64,000 bases of DNA, from NCBI RefSeq assembly GCF_003255815.1, contig NC_037668.1, positions 87,155,783 through 87,219,782 of the forward strand. Direction: 5' to 3'. The DNA comes from Theropithecus gelada (Eukaryota > Chordata > Mammalia > Primates > Cercopithecidae). A model generated the notes under the pieces. The model saw only the letters and a program-made list of their open reading frames with translations. It was not told the DNA's origin and ran no database searches. Shown here one piece after another: positions 1-11,561 of this stretch; positions within the stretch are counted from its first letter, which is position 1, and each line of letters starts with the position of its first letter. The translations under genes and the position numbers were made by a program.

Positions 1-212
1 GCTATCCAATGCAGTAGTTGCTGAACCCGCAATGCTATTTAAATTTACAGTAATTACAATTAAATATAATTAAACATTCACTTCCTCTTTTGCTCCAGCC
101 AAATTTCAAGTGCGCAATAGCCACATGGTGGCTATTATACTGAACAGCAGAGATATAGCACATTTTCATTATTGTAGAAAGTTCCGTTGGACAGCGCTGC
201 CTCAAATCTTAA
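1..212. repeat. Old DNA-transposon-like relic (partial)
   Basis: The text around 100-205 (caagtgcgcaatagccacat, then a segment ending tggacagcgctg) matches a common mammalian interspersed repeat that ends in a TTGGACAGCGC terminus. I think it is a hAT-type non-autonomous element but am not sure of the family. Its left part is cut by the window edge. Confidence 0.4.
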
Positions 213-571
213 TTCAAAAGTTAGTTCTTCAGGGAAGGAGCATTTTCTCTACCAATACCACCTGCAACTAAGTCTTATTTCACTTATTAAATGTTTTCAC
301 AGTGCCTTGTACTTCTCTTTCATAGAACTCCATGTGGTTCATGAATCATTCATTTTTTGTTATCAAATAATAAAATCATTCTATAAATCAAGAATAAAAT
401 AACATAAAATGAAACAAAATAATAAAATATTTCACTTTTTGGATTAATATATGTCTTACCTACTAGATTTTATGTTTCAGGAGGGCAGGAGCTATGTTTT
501 GCTTACCCAGAGCCTGGTTTATATTAGACCCAGGGAGTGTAAAAAACATGAAGGCTCAAAAGAAATTGAGA

Positions 572-832
572 GCACTTTGGGAGGCCCAGGTGGACAGATC
601 ACGAGGTCAGGAGTTTGAGACCAGCCTGGTCAACATGGCAAAACCTCGTTTCTACTGAAAATACAAAAATTAGCTGGGCGTGGTGGTGCGCACCTGTAAT
701 CCCACTTACTGAGGAGGCTGAGGCAGGAGAATCACTTGAACCCGGGAGGCGGAGGTTGCAATGAGCCGAGATCGCAGCACTGCACTCCAGCCTGGGTGAC
801 AGAGCAAGACTCCATCTCAAAAAAAAAAAAAG
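572..832 (+). mobile_element. Alu, 5'-truncated, with target-site duplication
   Basis: This is an Alu in sense orientation. It starts inside the left monomer (gcactttgggaggcccaggt) and ends in a 12-14 nt A tail after gactccatctc. The 10-bp duplication gaaattgaga flanks it at 562-571 and 833-842. About 40 bases of the 5' end are missing. It looks like an AluS-age copy. Confidence 0.9.
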
Positions 833-1224
833 GAAATTGAGACCTCCCTACTTCTGCCCACGGGAGAAAACTTGAGAAAGGATGTAGGGCAAAAGTGACT
901 CTTGAACTCTTAAGGGAAGACAATCGGAACTGGAGGAATAGAATGGTCAGAAGCTCTGAGATGGGAACGTCAAGGATCAATCCTGGCTAGAATAGGTGGT
1001 TTCTAATAGGAAGAAGGAAAAGGAGGCTAGAATTGATGATAGAGGGGTAGGTGGGACAGCTGGCTCAAGCCAATGGGGAGCTCCTATAGAATCATCCTGA
1101 GTTTGAGATTGACTGGTCTTGCCACAGATTCAGAATGGCTGGCAGAGAAGAAACTAAATTTAAGGATGTCAGGAGGCAGACATCCTGATGAATTTCAGAG
1201 GCTGAGATTTTTTTTTGTTTTGTT

Positions 1225-1350
1225 TTTAAACTATAAACTCTGGGAAGACTGGGACCACGTCTCTCTTGCTCAGGATATGTTCTCTGTGTCTGGCACATAT
1301 AGGTGCTTAATAAGATTTTTAATAATAAATGGCTGGATTAGACTATTGGC
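1225..1350 (+). repeat. L2 3'-end fragment
   Basis: The order 'aaactctgggaag...gggaccacgtctctctt...gtctggcacatataggtgct-taataa' follows the 3' end of LINE L2 in sense orientation (gctccatgagggcagggac...cctggcacatagtaggtgct). Confidence 0.6.
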
Positions 1351-1654
1351 AGAGGAATAAATAGGAGGGCTGAGACTGAGAAGCTTTAGGAAGGCAGTCC
1401 TCACTGGACTTGGTAACAATGGAGAGGAAGGAGGTAGAGGCTATTTGAGTTTCAGTTCTTGGCAGAATGTTGGGGTCACTGACATAAATTAGAGTGGCCT
1501 TTATTTCCTCCTCTTACCATCAAATGACAATACCATACTTAAGCTAGGATGCCATGTAGGTAAAGGATTAGGACTGACTTTATTTACTTCACTGGTCATT
1601 AGAGTAGTTTTTACAAAATCGACTGCCTTTAAGGGCCTTCCAGGTAATGCATGC

Positions 1655-1950
1655 CCCAACACAAGCTGTATTTGTCTTCTCGCTGTTCCCCCTCCCAGGA
1701 CCTCTGCGCTCATTGTTCCCCTGCCTGGAACACTCAGGTTTCCATGAGGTCCACTCCTCATGTCCTTCAGGTGTATCGTCAAATTTCACTTGCATAGGAA
1801 CCACCTCCTCCTTGCATTCCTAATCCCCCTGAGTAATCACTTTCTAGTATACTATATCTACACTATGTAATTTATTTGATTTATTGGGTATTGTCTATCC
1901 CTACTAAAATGTAATCTCCAAAAGAGCAAGGATTTAAAAAAAAAAAGTTT
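1655..1950 (+). repeat. L2 fragment
   Basis: The segment contains, in order, a ctgttcccc...ctgcctggaacactc block, a tccttcaggtgtatcgtcaaatttcactt block, ttatttgatttattgggtattgtct, and ctactaaaatgtaatctccaaaagagcaaggattt. This is the standard order of the LINE L2 3' region in sense orientation. Confidence 0.7.
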
Positions 1951-3254
1951 TTCTCTCCATTGTTTTTCCAATACCTAGAAGAGAAAATCCTGCACAGCCT
2001 GACCCTAGAAGGGGCTTGATTATTTTCGCTAAGGACTTATGGCTAAGTGAGTGATGGAATTGTGTAGGCTACAGGTAGTGATGGAGCCTGAGGGAACTAG
2101 TGATTGCATAACTCCTTGTATGCCCCCAAAGCTGACAAAGGCATTCAAATCAAGATTTAAAAGAATACAGTACCAGCTACTCAGAACCCTACTGCAAGCT
2201 GAATTCTGTCCATGATGCCCCAGGCTTTGACCCTTGCTCTGAATAGAGCTAAAGATAAAACCAGGTATGCATCTGACCCTCCAATTCTCAGTTTGGAGGG
2301 TTTCTAAGAAACACCGTCTCCCCACCCAATATGGCTGATCTTGCTGATTTAAAACACGTGCAGGATCGAACCAGTTCCCAGAACCAGTTCCCACAATAAG
2401 AACAAAGTGATACACAATCCCTTCCCCAAATATTTGTTTGCTGCCCCATAGCTACGAGTTGACAGTTGTTAGACATGGAACAGGTTACCAAATGAGGTTG
2501 CAGGAATCTCTTTCTCTGGAAATTCTTTAGGAGAGCAATGTGCTTTCTCTCTAGCTAGGGAAATTCTCTTGATGCCAAGCTGATAGAATGAGCTTACTAG
2601 GCTGCTTTCTTCTTCCATTAATAAGAATATAAAAAAGAATTCTTAGGTCACCAGGTCAAGACCCAGGGGCCTTCTGGGTAGTGTGACTCTGACAGTCATC
2701 TTTCTGGGATGATTTAGATGGTGTGGGATGAGGGGTTGGGAATGGCGGTGTTCCTCAGCTGTGGATGAGCATGATCATGAGGCATTTCCTTGTAAGGCTG
2801 GGGAAATAATAGTGGCTACCTAGCCAGATCAAGTTTAAATGCATGCCACAATTACTCTTCCAGTTTCTTGTGAGAGATCTCTGTTTGAAAGGTAGAGACA
2901 CTGAGTCTTTGTGACTGAAGGCCATGATTGTAATATTGAGCACTCTGTAGGTCTGTAGAGGGGATTCACAACATAGACTGAAGAAAATATTTTCCCTGCT
3001 CCTACTGGAAGGTTACTCCCACCATGATTCTTAGAAAGATTTGAGTCTATCCAATTTTTTCTATTCCTGTTCTTTCTGCTTGTCATTTTTGTATGTGCTT
3101 ACATGACACAGAGAGCAAGCATGCTGTGCTTTGTACATAAAAACATTCCATGAACACAATAAGGCATTGAGTGCATTTCCTATCCTATTTTCTATAAAGG
3201 TTTACTGGTTTCAAAGTAATTTCAAACTCCATTGATCCCATTCAAAGCCTTTGA

Positions 3255-3375
3255 TTCTTACTTGGGAGGTATCTCTCACTCAGGAAACTGAGGCTCAGAA
3301 AGTTGATGGGGTTAGTGCAGGATTACCTGACTCAGAAGTGGTGGAGTTGGCACCAGAAGAAAGTTCTTCGGACAC
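3255..3375 (-). repeat. MIR fragment
   Basis: The string caggaaactgaggctcagaa followed by a cacagctagtaagtgg-like block (gattacctgactcagaagtgg) is the MIR core in antisense orientation. Confidence 0.55.
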
Positions 3376-3609
3376 CACATCCTGTGTTTGTTTCGACTCC
3401 CAACCTGCCTTGTGGTACGGAGTTTGAGTCATCTATATTTCCTCACCCAAGTCCTCTTTTGACTATCTGCAGACCTGTGTGAGATGGGCTTACCCAAGTT
3501 GGACACGCACTTTCTGGGCCCTGAAGCTGATTGGGCCACATAGCAAGTAGAAGTTAGAGCTGGGTGATTGATTGGTGTCCCATGTGGAAAGACTTGAAAC
3601 AAATAATTT

Positions 3610-3830
3610 GCTCTAATATAAACTGCTACTTATTGTGCACTGATCCCAGATGTTGAGCTCATCACACTTTATTTTGCTGAATTCTCATATCATTGGGAGA
3701 TGCAGGTTTAGGTAATAGTTTTTGTACTGCCAAGGAAGCTGCTTATGTGACGTTACGAAATTATATAACTAGGAAATGGTAGAACCAGATTTCAGACTCA
3801 GACAGTCTGCCCCCAAAGCCACTGATTTTT
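3610..3830 (-). repeat. MIR copy
   Basis: The segment has the MIR antisense order: tattgtgcactgatcccagatgttgagctc, an attctcatatcat block, ataactaggaaatggtagaaccagattt, then cagacagtctgcccccaaagccac. Its 3' end runs into the left arm of the inverted duplication that starts at 3803. Confidence 0.65.
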
Positions 3831-4565
3831 AATTACTATCCAGTGATTTCCAAGCCAAGTTGTAAGGACATTCCAGGCAGAAATAGCCATACCTGTAAAT
3901 GCTATAGAAACATGAACCAGCAAGGCAAGAGAGGAGTTGCAATGGCTGGAATTATGGAACTTGCCTTCAGCCACGTAGCCAGGGTGGCAGAGCTAGGATT
4001 TGAATTCAAGTCTTTGTGACTCATTGTCATGAGACCATCCTGCCTATCAGTAAATGGGTTTGGTCCTTACAATGTAAGTCTGCATTGATCAGTGTGGTGA
4101 AGGCATCTGGGTATTCACGTGGTACTGTGGGTCAAGGTACTGTCAGCAGTCACAGATGGGTCAGCAGCAAATGTTCTCCTCTAGAGCACATGTCCTTTCC
4201 ACAGGATGAGTCTCTTGGGCAACCAGAAATTCTCTGATGACAGAGGTGAGCAGTACGGTATAACGGAAATAAAATAGACTCTGAGTTTGAATTCTGGCTC
4301 TGCACGCTACTGGCTGCGTGACAAGTACAAGTTCCTTAACCTCTCTGTGCCTGCTGTTCACCCTTTCCCTCCCCAATCATCCACTTGTTTTTTGTTGTTG
4401 TTTTTTTGTTTTTGAGATGGAGTCTCGTTCTGTTGCCCAGGCTGGAGTGCAGTGGCGTGGTCTTGGCTCACTGCAACTTTTGCCTTCTGGGTTCAAGCAG
4501 TTCTCCTGCCTTAGCCTCTCAAGTATTTGGGACTACAGGCACATGGCACTACACCCCGCTAATTT
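3803..4565 (+). repeat. Source arm of a 763-bp inverted duplication
   Basis: These 763 bases recur as reverse complement at 5372-6134. I count 7 mismatches and no indels (about 99.1% identity). The mismatches are two near 4046-4052 and five within the Alu part (4463, 4478, 4506, 4507 and 4543). This arm is the likely source: here the MIR and the Alu continue past both ends of the duplicated block, whereas the other copy stops abruptly inside an L1. The 806-bp spacer (4566-5371) holds the rest of the Alu, the MIR tail, a TA repeat and the 3' end of the L1. Confidence 0.97.
4240..4380 (+). repeat. MIR, first half, split by an Alu
   Basis: The segment reads gactctgagtttgaattctggctctgcacg, then a tggctgcgtgacaagtac block and ttaacctctctgtgcctg, the MIR core in sense orientation. 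It resumes after the Alu at about 4709-4820 (gtaaggattaaataatatg ... acatagtagatgttcaat). Confidence 0.75.
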
Positions 4566-4696
4566 TTGTATTTTTAGTAGAGATGGGGTTTCATCACGTT
4601 GGCCAGGCTGGTCTCAAACTCCTGACCTCAAGTGATCCACCTGCCTTGGCCTCCCAAAGTGCTGGGATTACAGGCGTGAGCCATCATGCCCAGCCC
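4393..4696 (-). mobile_element. Alu inserted in MIR
   Basis: This is a full-length antisense Alu with its T-rich tail at the left and gcccagcc at the right. It is flanked by a duplication of ccacttgttttt at about 4381-4392 and 4697-4708. Its tail-side 173 bases are copied in the inverted duplication; the rest, toward the Alu 5' end, is not. Confidence 0.92.
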
Positions 4697-4708
4697 CACT
4701 TGTTTTTC

Positions 4709-4820
4709 ATGAAAAATAAATATTAAATGTTTCTTTTGGAGGGCTTTGTAAGGATTAAATAATATGTATGTCAAACACATGATACATAGTAGATGTTCAA
4801 TATATGGTAGCGCTTTATTA
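4709..4820 (+). repeat. MIR, second half
   Basis: This continues the MIR interrupted by the Alu: ttgtaaggattaaataatat, acacatgatacatagtagat and a gttcaata end match the MIR 3' half in sense orientation. Confidence 0.6.
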
Positions 4821-4971
4821 ATATGACTTGAAAAAAAATTATTGCTTTTCTTTGTCAGACATTTGTAATAATTATGTGATGCTCTTGTTTGAGGAACATA
4901 TAAAATAGTAAGAAATGGAATTCTAAATTATAAGTCTGGTATTTCCAAACAGGAAAAAAGAAAAATTTTAT

Positions 4972-4980
4972 ATATATGTA

Positions 4981-5018
<38 letters not shown>
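4972..5018. repeat. TA/TG microsatellite at the L1 tail
   Basis: A run of ta, tg and ta dinucleotides directly precedes the L1 3' end. It has probably grown from the A-rich L1 tail. Confidence 0.85.
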
Positions 5019-5024
<6 letters not shown>

Positions 5025-5371
5025 TACTTTAAGTTTTAGGGAAGATGTGCACAACGTGCGGGTTTGTTACATATGTATACATGTGCCATGTTGGTGTGCT
5101 GCACCCATTAACTCGTCATTTACATTAGGTATATCTCCTAATGCTATCCCTCCCCCCTCCTCCCTCCCCACAATAGGCCCCGGTGTGTGATGTTCCCCTT
5201 CCTGTGTCCAAGTGATCTCATTGTTTAATTCCCACCTATGAGTGAGAACATGCAGTGTTTGGTTTTCTGTTCTTGTGATAGTTTGCTGAGAATGATGGTT
5301 TCCAGCTGCATCCATGTCCCTACAAAGGACACGAACTCATCCTTTTTTATGGCTGCATAGTATTCCATGGT
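5019..5371 (-). mobile_element. L1 (primate L1PA-like), 3' portion
   Basis: Read on the minus strand this is the L1 3' UTR and the end of the element. On the plus strand it begins with attatactttaagttttagg and passes through the tcctaatgctatccctcccc block and a block ending catagtattccatggt. It stops at 5371, where the inverted insertion begins, and resumes at 6135. Seven to nine bases of L1 (about gtatatgtg) are missing at the break. Confidence 0.93.
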
Positions 5372-6134
5372 AAATTAGCGGGGTGTAGTGCCATGTGCCT
5401 GTATTCCCAAATACTTGAGAGGCTAAGGTGGGAGAACTGCTTGAACCCAGAAGGCAAAGGTTGCAGTGAGCCGAGACCACGCCACTGCACTCCAGCCTGG
5501 GCAACAGAACGAGACTCCATCTCAAAAACAAAAAAACAACAACAAAAAACAAGTGGATGATTGGGGAGGGAAAGGGTGAACAGCAGGCACAGAGAGGTTA
5601 AGGAACTTGTACTTGTCACGCAGCCAGTAGCGTGCAGAGCCAGAATTCAAACTCAGAGTCTATTTTATTTCCGTTATACCGTACTGCTCACCTCTGTCAT
5701 CAGAGAATTTCTGGTTGCCCAAGAGACTCATCCTGTGGAAAGGACATGTGCTCTAGAGGAGAACATTTGCTGCTGACCCATCTGTGACTGCTGACAGTAC
5801 CTTGACCCACAGTACCACGTGAATACCCAGATGCCTTCACCACACTGATCAATGCAGACTTACATTGTAAGGACCAAACCCATTTCCTGACAGGCAGGAT
5901 GGTCTCATGACAATGAGTCACAAAGACTTGAATTCAAATCCTAGCTCTGCCACCCTGGCTACGTGGCTGAAGGCAAGTTCCATAATTCCAGCCATTGCAA
6001 CTCCTCTCTTGCCTTGCTGGTTCATGTTTCTATAGCATTTACAGGTATGGCTATTTCTGCCTGGAATGTCCTTACAACTTGGCTTGGAAATCACTGGATA
6101 GTAATTAAAAATCAGTGGCTTTGGGGGCAGACTG
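5372..6134 (-). repeat. Inverted 763-bp copy inserted inside the L1
   Basis: This is the reverse complement of 3803-4565. It holds, in order, the tail-side part of the Alu (now in sense orientation), the MIR half, unique sequence and the end of the upstream MIR. It interrupts an otherwise continuous L1, so it arrived after the L1. There is no poly-A tail and no target-site duplication, which argues against retrotransposition. The right junction shares 2 bases (tg) with the L1 context and the left junction shares none. Confidence 0.97.
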
Positions 6135-6815
6135 CCACATTTTCTTAATCCAGTCTGTCACTGATGGACATTTGGGTTGATTACAAGTCTTTGCTATTGT
6201 GAGTTGTGCCGCAATAAATACACGTGTGCATGTGTCTTTATAGCAGCATGATTTATAATCCTTTGGGTATATACCCAGTAAGGATGGCTGGGTCAAATGG
6301 TATTTCTAGTTCTAGATCCTTCAGGAATCGCCACACTGTTTTCCACAATGGTTGAACTAGTTTACAGTCCCACCAACAGTGTAAAAGTGTTCCTGTTTCT
6401 CCACATCCTCTCCAGCACCTGTTGTTTCCTGACTTTTTAATGACTGCCATTCTAACTGGTGTGAGATGGTATCTCATCGTGGTTTTGATTTGTATTTCTC
6501 TGACAGCAAGTGAAGATGAGCATTTTTTCATGTGTCTGTTGGCCGTATAAATGTCTTCTTTTGAGAAGTGTCTGTTCATATCCTTTGCCCACTTTTTGAT
6601 GGGGTTGGTTGTTTTTTTCTTGTAAATTTGTTTGACTTCTTGTAGGTTCTGGATATTAGCCCTTTGTCAGATGAGTAGATTGCAAAAATTTTCTCCCATT
6701 CTGTAGGTTGCCTGTTCACTCTGATGGTAGTGTCTTTTGCTGTACAGAAGCTCTTTAGTTTAATTGGATCCCATTCGTCAATTTTGGCATTTGTTGCCAT
6801 TGCTTTTGGTGTTTG
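6135..6815 (-). pseudogene. L1 ORF2 C-terminal part, 5'-truncated and broken
   Basis: The L1 resumes with ccacattttcttaatccag. The minus strand carries the C-terminal part of the ORF2 protein in two frames. One piece includes AKIDEWDPIKLKSFCTAKDT. The other includes YHLTPVRMAVIKKSGNNRCW and WWDCKLVQPLWKTVWRF. The frame break and the 5' truncation at about 6815 make it dead. No clear target-site duplication was found at its ends. Confidence 0.9.
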
Positions 6816-8634
6816 AATAATTGTATATTTTAAGGTGAATTTCACTAAATGAGGGTGGACATTTTCGAGTTGACTTTTATGGGATTTAAAAGGTTGTAGT
6901 CATGTTTTAAGTTAATAGAAACTGGTCGCTCATGCTTTTTATATAAAGGAGACCATAGAAACAAAAATAAAAAAATAGAATTAATCGATAAATCGGTTTC
7001 TCTACAACTTTAAAAATTATACAAGCAAGTGTAAAATCTATATCCTCCTACTGCAGTTCCACCCTCAGGGGCAACCACTATTAACAATTTGTTGCATATT
7101 CTTTTTTTAAAAACCTTATTAACATATCATGGATATCTTTCCATTTTATCTTTTATAGCTCAACTCATTTATTAAAACTATTTAACAGCTTGATGTATGA
7201 TTTGTATATCATAAAATCCAGCTATTGTAAATGTATGATGCTGTTATATTGTAAATTTATACAGTGGTGCAATCATCACCTACTCCAGTTTTAGAGCACT
7301 TATTACTCCAAAAGTTTCCTTACGCCTGTTTGCAGTCAACCCCAATCCCCAGTCAGATGCGCTTTCTGTTTTTACAGGTGTACTTTTTAGAAATGTTATA
7401 TAAATAGAATCATACAGCATGCTTTCTTTTGTATCCAGCTCTTTTCACTTAGCTTAATGTTTTTAAGATTCCTCCATGTTGTTACATATATCAGTAGTTC
7501 CTTTTTCTTGCTAAGTAGTATTCTGCTATATGGATATACAATACTTTATTTAACAGTTGGTTAAACTATGATGGATGTTTGGTTGGTTTTCATCTTGGGA
7601 ATATTATAAATAATGCTGCTATGAATATTCACATATAATTCTTTGTGTTGATATATGTTTTTATTTTTCTTGGGTAGATTCCTAGGACTGAAGTTACCAG
7701 GTTGTGTGGTAAGATGTGGCTGTATTTTACATTTCCATCAGCAATGTATAAGGGCACCACTTTCTCCACAATTCTCTAACACTTGGTATTGTCAGTTTTT
7801 GTGATTATAGTTATTCTCTAAGTGTGTAGTGGTATCTTATTGTGGTTTTAATTTGCATTTCCTTAGTGACTAATGATTTGAGCACTTTTTCATGTGTATA
7901 TTGGCCATTTGTAAATTTTCTTTGGTGAAGTGTCCAAATCTTTTGCCGATGTTATCATTGGATTGTTTTTCCTCTTATTATTTGAGTTTTAAAATGTATT
8001 TTATATGCAAGTATATTATCAGATGTATTGTTTGCAGGTATTTTCTTCCAGTCTGTAGCTTGTCTTTTTGTTTTCTGATTGTTTCTTTTGAAGGAAAACA
8101 TTTTTAAATTTTGATGAAGTCAACATTTTTTCTTTCGTGGATCTTGCTTTTTATAAAATCTTCATCTAACCCAAGGTTGCAACAATGTCCTCCTGTTTTC
8201 TTCTACACATTTTATAATTTTAGTTCTTAGGGATGTGATACATTTTGAGTTAAGTTTTGTGTATGGTGTAAGGTAAGAGTCTAAGTTCTTTTTTTGCATG
8301 TAGGCATATAGTTCTAGCATCACTGTCAAATAGTCTGTGCTTTCCCCCATGAAATTGTATTGGCACACTGACCGAAGCCAATTGCCATAAATGGGTTTAC
8401 TTCTTACATCTCTGTTCTACTGATTTATAAATTCATCCTTATACCAATACCACATTAACTTAGGAATGGTAGTTTTATAGTAAGTTTTGAAGTCAGGTAG
8501 CATATGTTTTCCAAGTTGTTTCTTTTCAAAAATGCATAGGCTTTTCTATGTCCTTTGTATTTCTATATGCATATTAGGAATAGCTTGTCAGTTTCTACAA
8601 ATAAGTAGATAAATAAGTAAATAAAACCTGCTAG

Positions 8635-8900
8635 TTTTTTTTTTTTCGCTTTACGTTTTGGGATGCATGTGCAGAACGTGCAGGTTTGTTACATAGGTAT
8701 TCGTGTGCCATGCTGGTTTGTTGTACCTGTCAACTCAACATCTAGGTTTTAAGCCCCACGTGCATTAGGTATTTGTCCAGTGCTCTCCCTTCTCTTGCCC
8801 CGCACCCTTGATAGGCCCCAGTGTGTGATGTTCCCCTCCCTGTGTCCATGTATTTTCATTGTTCAACTCCCACTTATGAGTGAGAACATGCAGTGTTTGG
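8635..8900 (-). mobile_element. Short 5'-truncated L1 with perfect target-site duplication
   Basis: A T-run is followed by the antisense L1 3' end (ttacgttttgggatgcatgt ... gagaacatgcagtgtttgg). The 11-bp duplication aaacctgctag flanks it exactly at 8624-8634 and 8901-8911. It lies inside the older L1. Confidence 0.93.
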
Positions 8901-9099
8901 AAACCTGCTAGGATTTTAATAGGAGTTGTGTAGAATTTGTAGGCTAATTTGAAGAGATTACCATCTTAACAGTGTTGAATTTTCCATTATATGAGTGTGA
9001 CGTATTTCTCCAATTTTTAGCTTTTTATAGCAATGTTTGGTAGTTGTCGGAGTATAGGTCTTGAACTTCTTTTGATATGTTAATTCCTGAATGTATTTG

Positions 9100-9690
9100 T
9101 CAGGTTTCTCCAGAGGGACAAGGCCAGTAGGAAATATATATGTATATGTACATATATGTATGTATTCACATATATATGAAACAAAGTTTATTAGGGAGAA
9201 TTGGCTCACATGATTAAAAATATGAAGTTCCACAGTAGGTCATCTGTAAGCTAGGGAATGCCAGTAGTGTGATTCAGTTCAAGTCCAAAACCCTTGAAAC
9301 CAGGGAAGCCAACAGTGCAGTCCTGAGTGAGTCTGAGGGTGAAGGCCTGAGAGCCCCAGGCAGGCTGCTAGTGCAAGACCTAGACTTCAAAGAAAGATGA
9401 ACCTGGAGTCTGATGTCTAAGGGCAGGAGGAGAAAAGGTGCCTCACTGCAAAAGGGAGAGAGGGAGGAAGTTAAGTAATCTGAGTATCCCCCTTGTTCCA
9501 CCTGCTTTGTTCTAATCACACCTATTACTGATTAGATGGTGGTCACTCACATCAAGGGTGGCTCTTCCTCTCCTGGTCCACTGACTCCACATGTCAATCT
9601 CCTCTGGAAACACCCTGACACACCCAGAAACAGTGCTTCACTAGCCAGCTAGGCATCCCTCAATCCAGTCCAGTTGATATCTAATATTTA
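9100..9690. mobile_element. Unclassified LTR-like repeat inside the old L1
   Basis: The segment begins tgtcaggtttctccagaggg and ends near tagcatcaca, so it has TG...CA ends. It includes the recognisable blocks attagggagaattggctcaca and tctggaaacaccctgacaca. The L1 on either side is continuous, with an imperfect repeat (tgaatgtattt / tgagtattt) across the insertion. I know the sequence as a common primate repeat but cannot name its family. Confidence 0.6.
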
Positions 9691-11049
9691 GCATCACACT
9701 GAGTATTTCACTTTTTGATGCTATTGTGAATGGGATTATTTTCTCAATTTTATTTTTGATCTCTTAGTTGCTATTAAGTAGAAATCCAGTTGATATTGAT
9801 ATGTTAGTCTTGCATGCTGTTATCTTACTACAATTGCTTATTAGTTCTAGTAATTTTTTTAGTTTGTAGATTCTTTAGGATTTTCTGCATATGAGATCAC
9901 GTCATCTGCAAAGAAAGACACTTTAACTTCTTTTCTAATCTGTATGCTTTTAATTTACTTTTCTCGCTTTATTGCAATGGCTAGAAGCTCAAATATAAGG
10001 TTGAATAGAAGTGGTGAAAGTGAATATCCTTGTGTCATTTCCGATGGGGAAAAGCATTCATGTTACCATTAAGTACGATGTTAACTGTGGGTTTTGTAGA
10101 CGCTCCTTATCAGGTTGTGTAAGTTCTCTTCTATGTCTGGTTTATGGAGTGTTATGTTTGGAGAATGGGGGTTCTTTTTTCTACATCTGTTGAGATGATC
10201 ATTTGGTGTTTGTACTTTGTTCTGTTAATGTGCATATTCCATTAATTCATTAATTGATATTAAACCACTCTTGCATTCCTGGGATGACTCCACATAGTCA
10301 TGGTATATAAAGGCAAGTTTTACATGCCACAAGATTTGGTTTGTTAATATTTTGTTAAGGATTTTTACTATGTTCATGATAAATATTAGTCTGTAGTGTC
10401 CTTTTCTTATATATTTGCTTGACTTTGGTATCAGGGTAATACTGGCTATGTAATACTTGTTGGAAAGTTTTCCCTTCTTCACTGTATTTTAGACAAGTTT
10501 GTGTAGGATTGGTACCATCTCTTCCTTAAATGTTTGATAGAATTCTCCAGTGAAGCATTTGGACCTGTAGTAGTTTGATTTTTTGTGGGAATGTTTTAAG
10601 CACAAATTTGATTTTTTTTTTTTTTAAAAAAGGTTCTCAATTTTTCACATGGCTTTGGCAAGTTTCCATAATCCCAAAATGGTGGGTTTTGATGATTTTG
10701 TCTAGTTTATTAGTTTTAGCTTGCTAAGAGGATTTTTTGACTTCTTCGCACCACCACACCCAGAAGTTGCCTCTCTACCTCTTTTTAAAAAAAATCTGTA
10801 TAGTATTTCATTTTACAAACATGCCATAATTTATTTAATAAAAAATAGTCTTTTCACTTTTTAAATATAGTCTGAGCAGTGCTGAAGCTAGCCTTCTATA
10901 TATAACTTTACTTACTTTTGCTAATAAGATACATGCATTTTTAATTTTAATAAATGTCAAATTATTCTCCAAACTTTGTTCTCAATAATTACATTGTTAG
11001 AATAATTTCCAAGGAGGTCCACTTCTGCATATATTGCTACTACCATATA

Positions 11050-11398
11050 CAGGTTAAGTAACCCTACTGTGAAACTAAAATGCACCATAATTCAAAACTT
11101 TTTGAGTGGCATTTTGACACCACACATGGATGTCTAAGATAGTAACATGTTTGTTTTCTGATGATTCAGTGTACATAAACTTTGTTTCATGTACAAAATT
11201 ATTAAACGTATTGTATAAAATTACCTTCAGGCTATGTGTGTAAGGTATATATGAAACATAAATGAATTTTGTGTTTAGACTTGGATTTCATCCTCAAGAT
11301 ATCTCATTATGTTATGTATAAATATTCCAAAATCTGAAAAATTCTGAAATCTGAAATGCTTTTAATCACAAGCATTTCAGATAAGTAATAACAGCCTG
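11050..11398. mobile_element. Tigger/mariner-like DNA transposon relic
   Basis: The element starts caggttaagtaaccc and ends with a partial inverted match (…ataagtaataacagcctg). It is flanked by TA on both sides (11048-11049 and 11399-11400), the Tc1/mariner target duplication. Internal blocks such as gaaacataaatgaattttgtgtttag fit a common non-autonomous Tigger-type family. No coding capacity remains. Confidence 0.75.
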
Positions 11399-11561
11399 TA
11401 CTATTAATCTTTCATATTTTTGCCAATATGAAAAGCAAACAGTTTGTTATCTTTTTGTTTGTACTTATCTAATTGGAGTTGGGAATCTTCTCATATGCTC
11501 TTTGACCATTTCTTTTTATTTTATGAAGTGACTTTTTATTCCTTTGCTTAATTTCCAATTA

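Larger units (their letters stand above)
7040..10740 (-). mobile_element. Old L1 (L1M-type), about 3.7 kb with nested insertions
   Basis: This is a long antisense L1 relic. Motifs on the plus strand run from the 3' region (cagctcttttcacttagctta, aatgctgctatgaatattcac) through ORF2 (gatattagtct-type blocks, cctgggatgactccacatag, gtatcagggtaatactggc). A minus-strand remnant at 10225-10482 includes ASITLIPKSSKYIRKGHYR, part of the reverse transcriptase. A younger L1 piece (8635-8900) and an LTR-like element (about 9100-9690) are inserted in it. Confidence 0.85.

Noticed and set aside
4385..4726. 113-aa frame with SLVLLPRLECSG and GVSHHAQ strings, and similar frames at 599-820, 11590-11800 and 38829-39023
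   Set aside because: These are translations of antisense Alu, familiar as spurious ORFs.
4016..5921. Near-identical 73-aa frames on opposite strands (4016-4237 + and 5700-5921 -), plus a 71-aa pair
   Set aside because: They match because the DNA is an inverted duplication, not because a protein family is present. The source sequence is MIR-like and unique intron.
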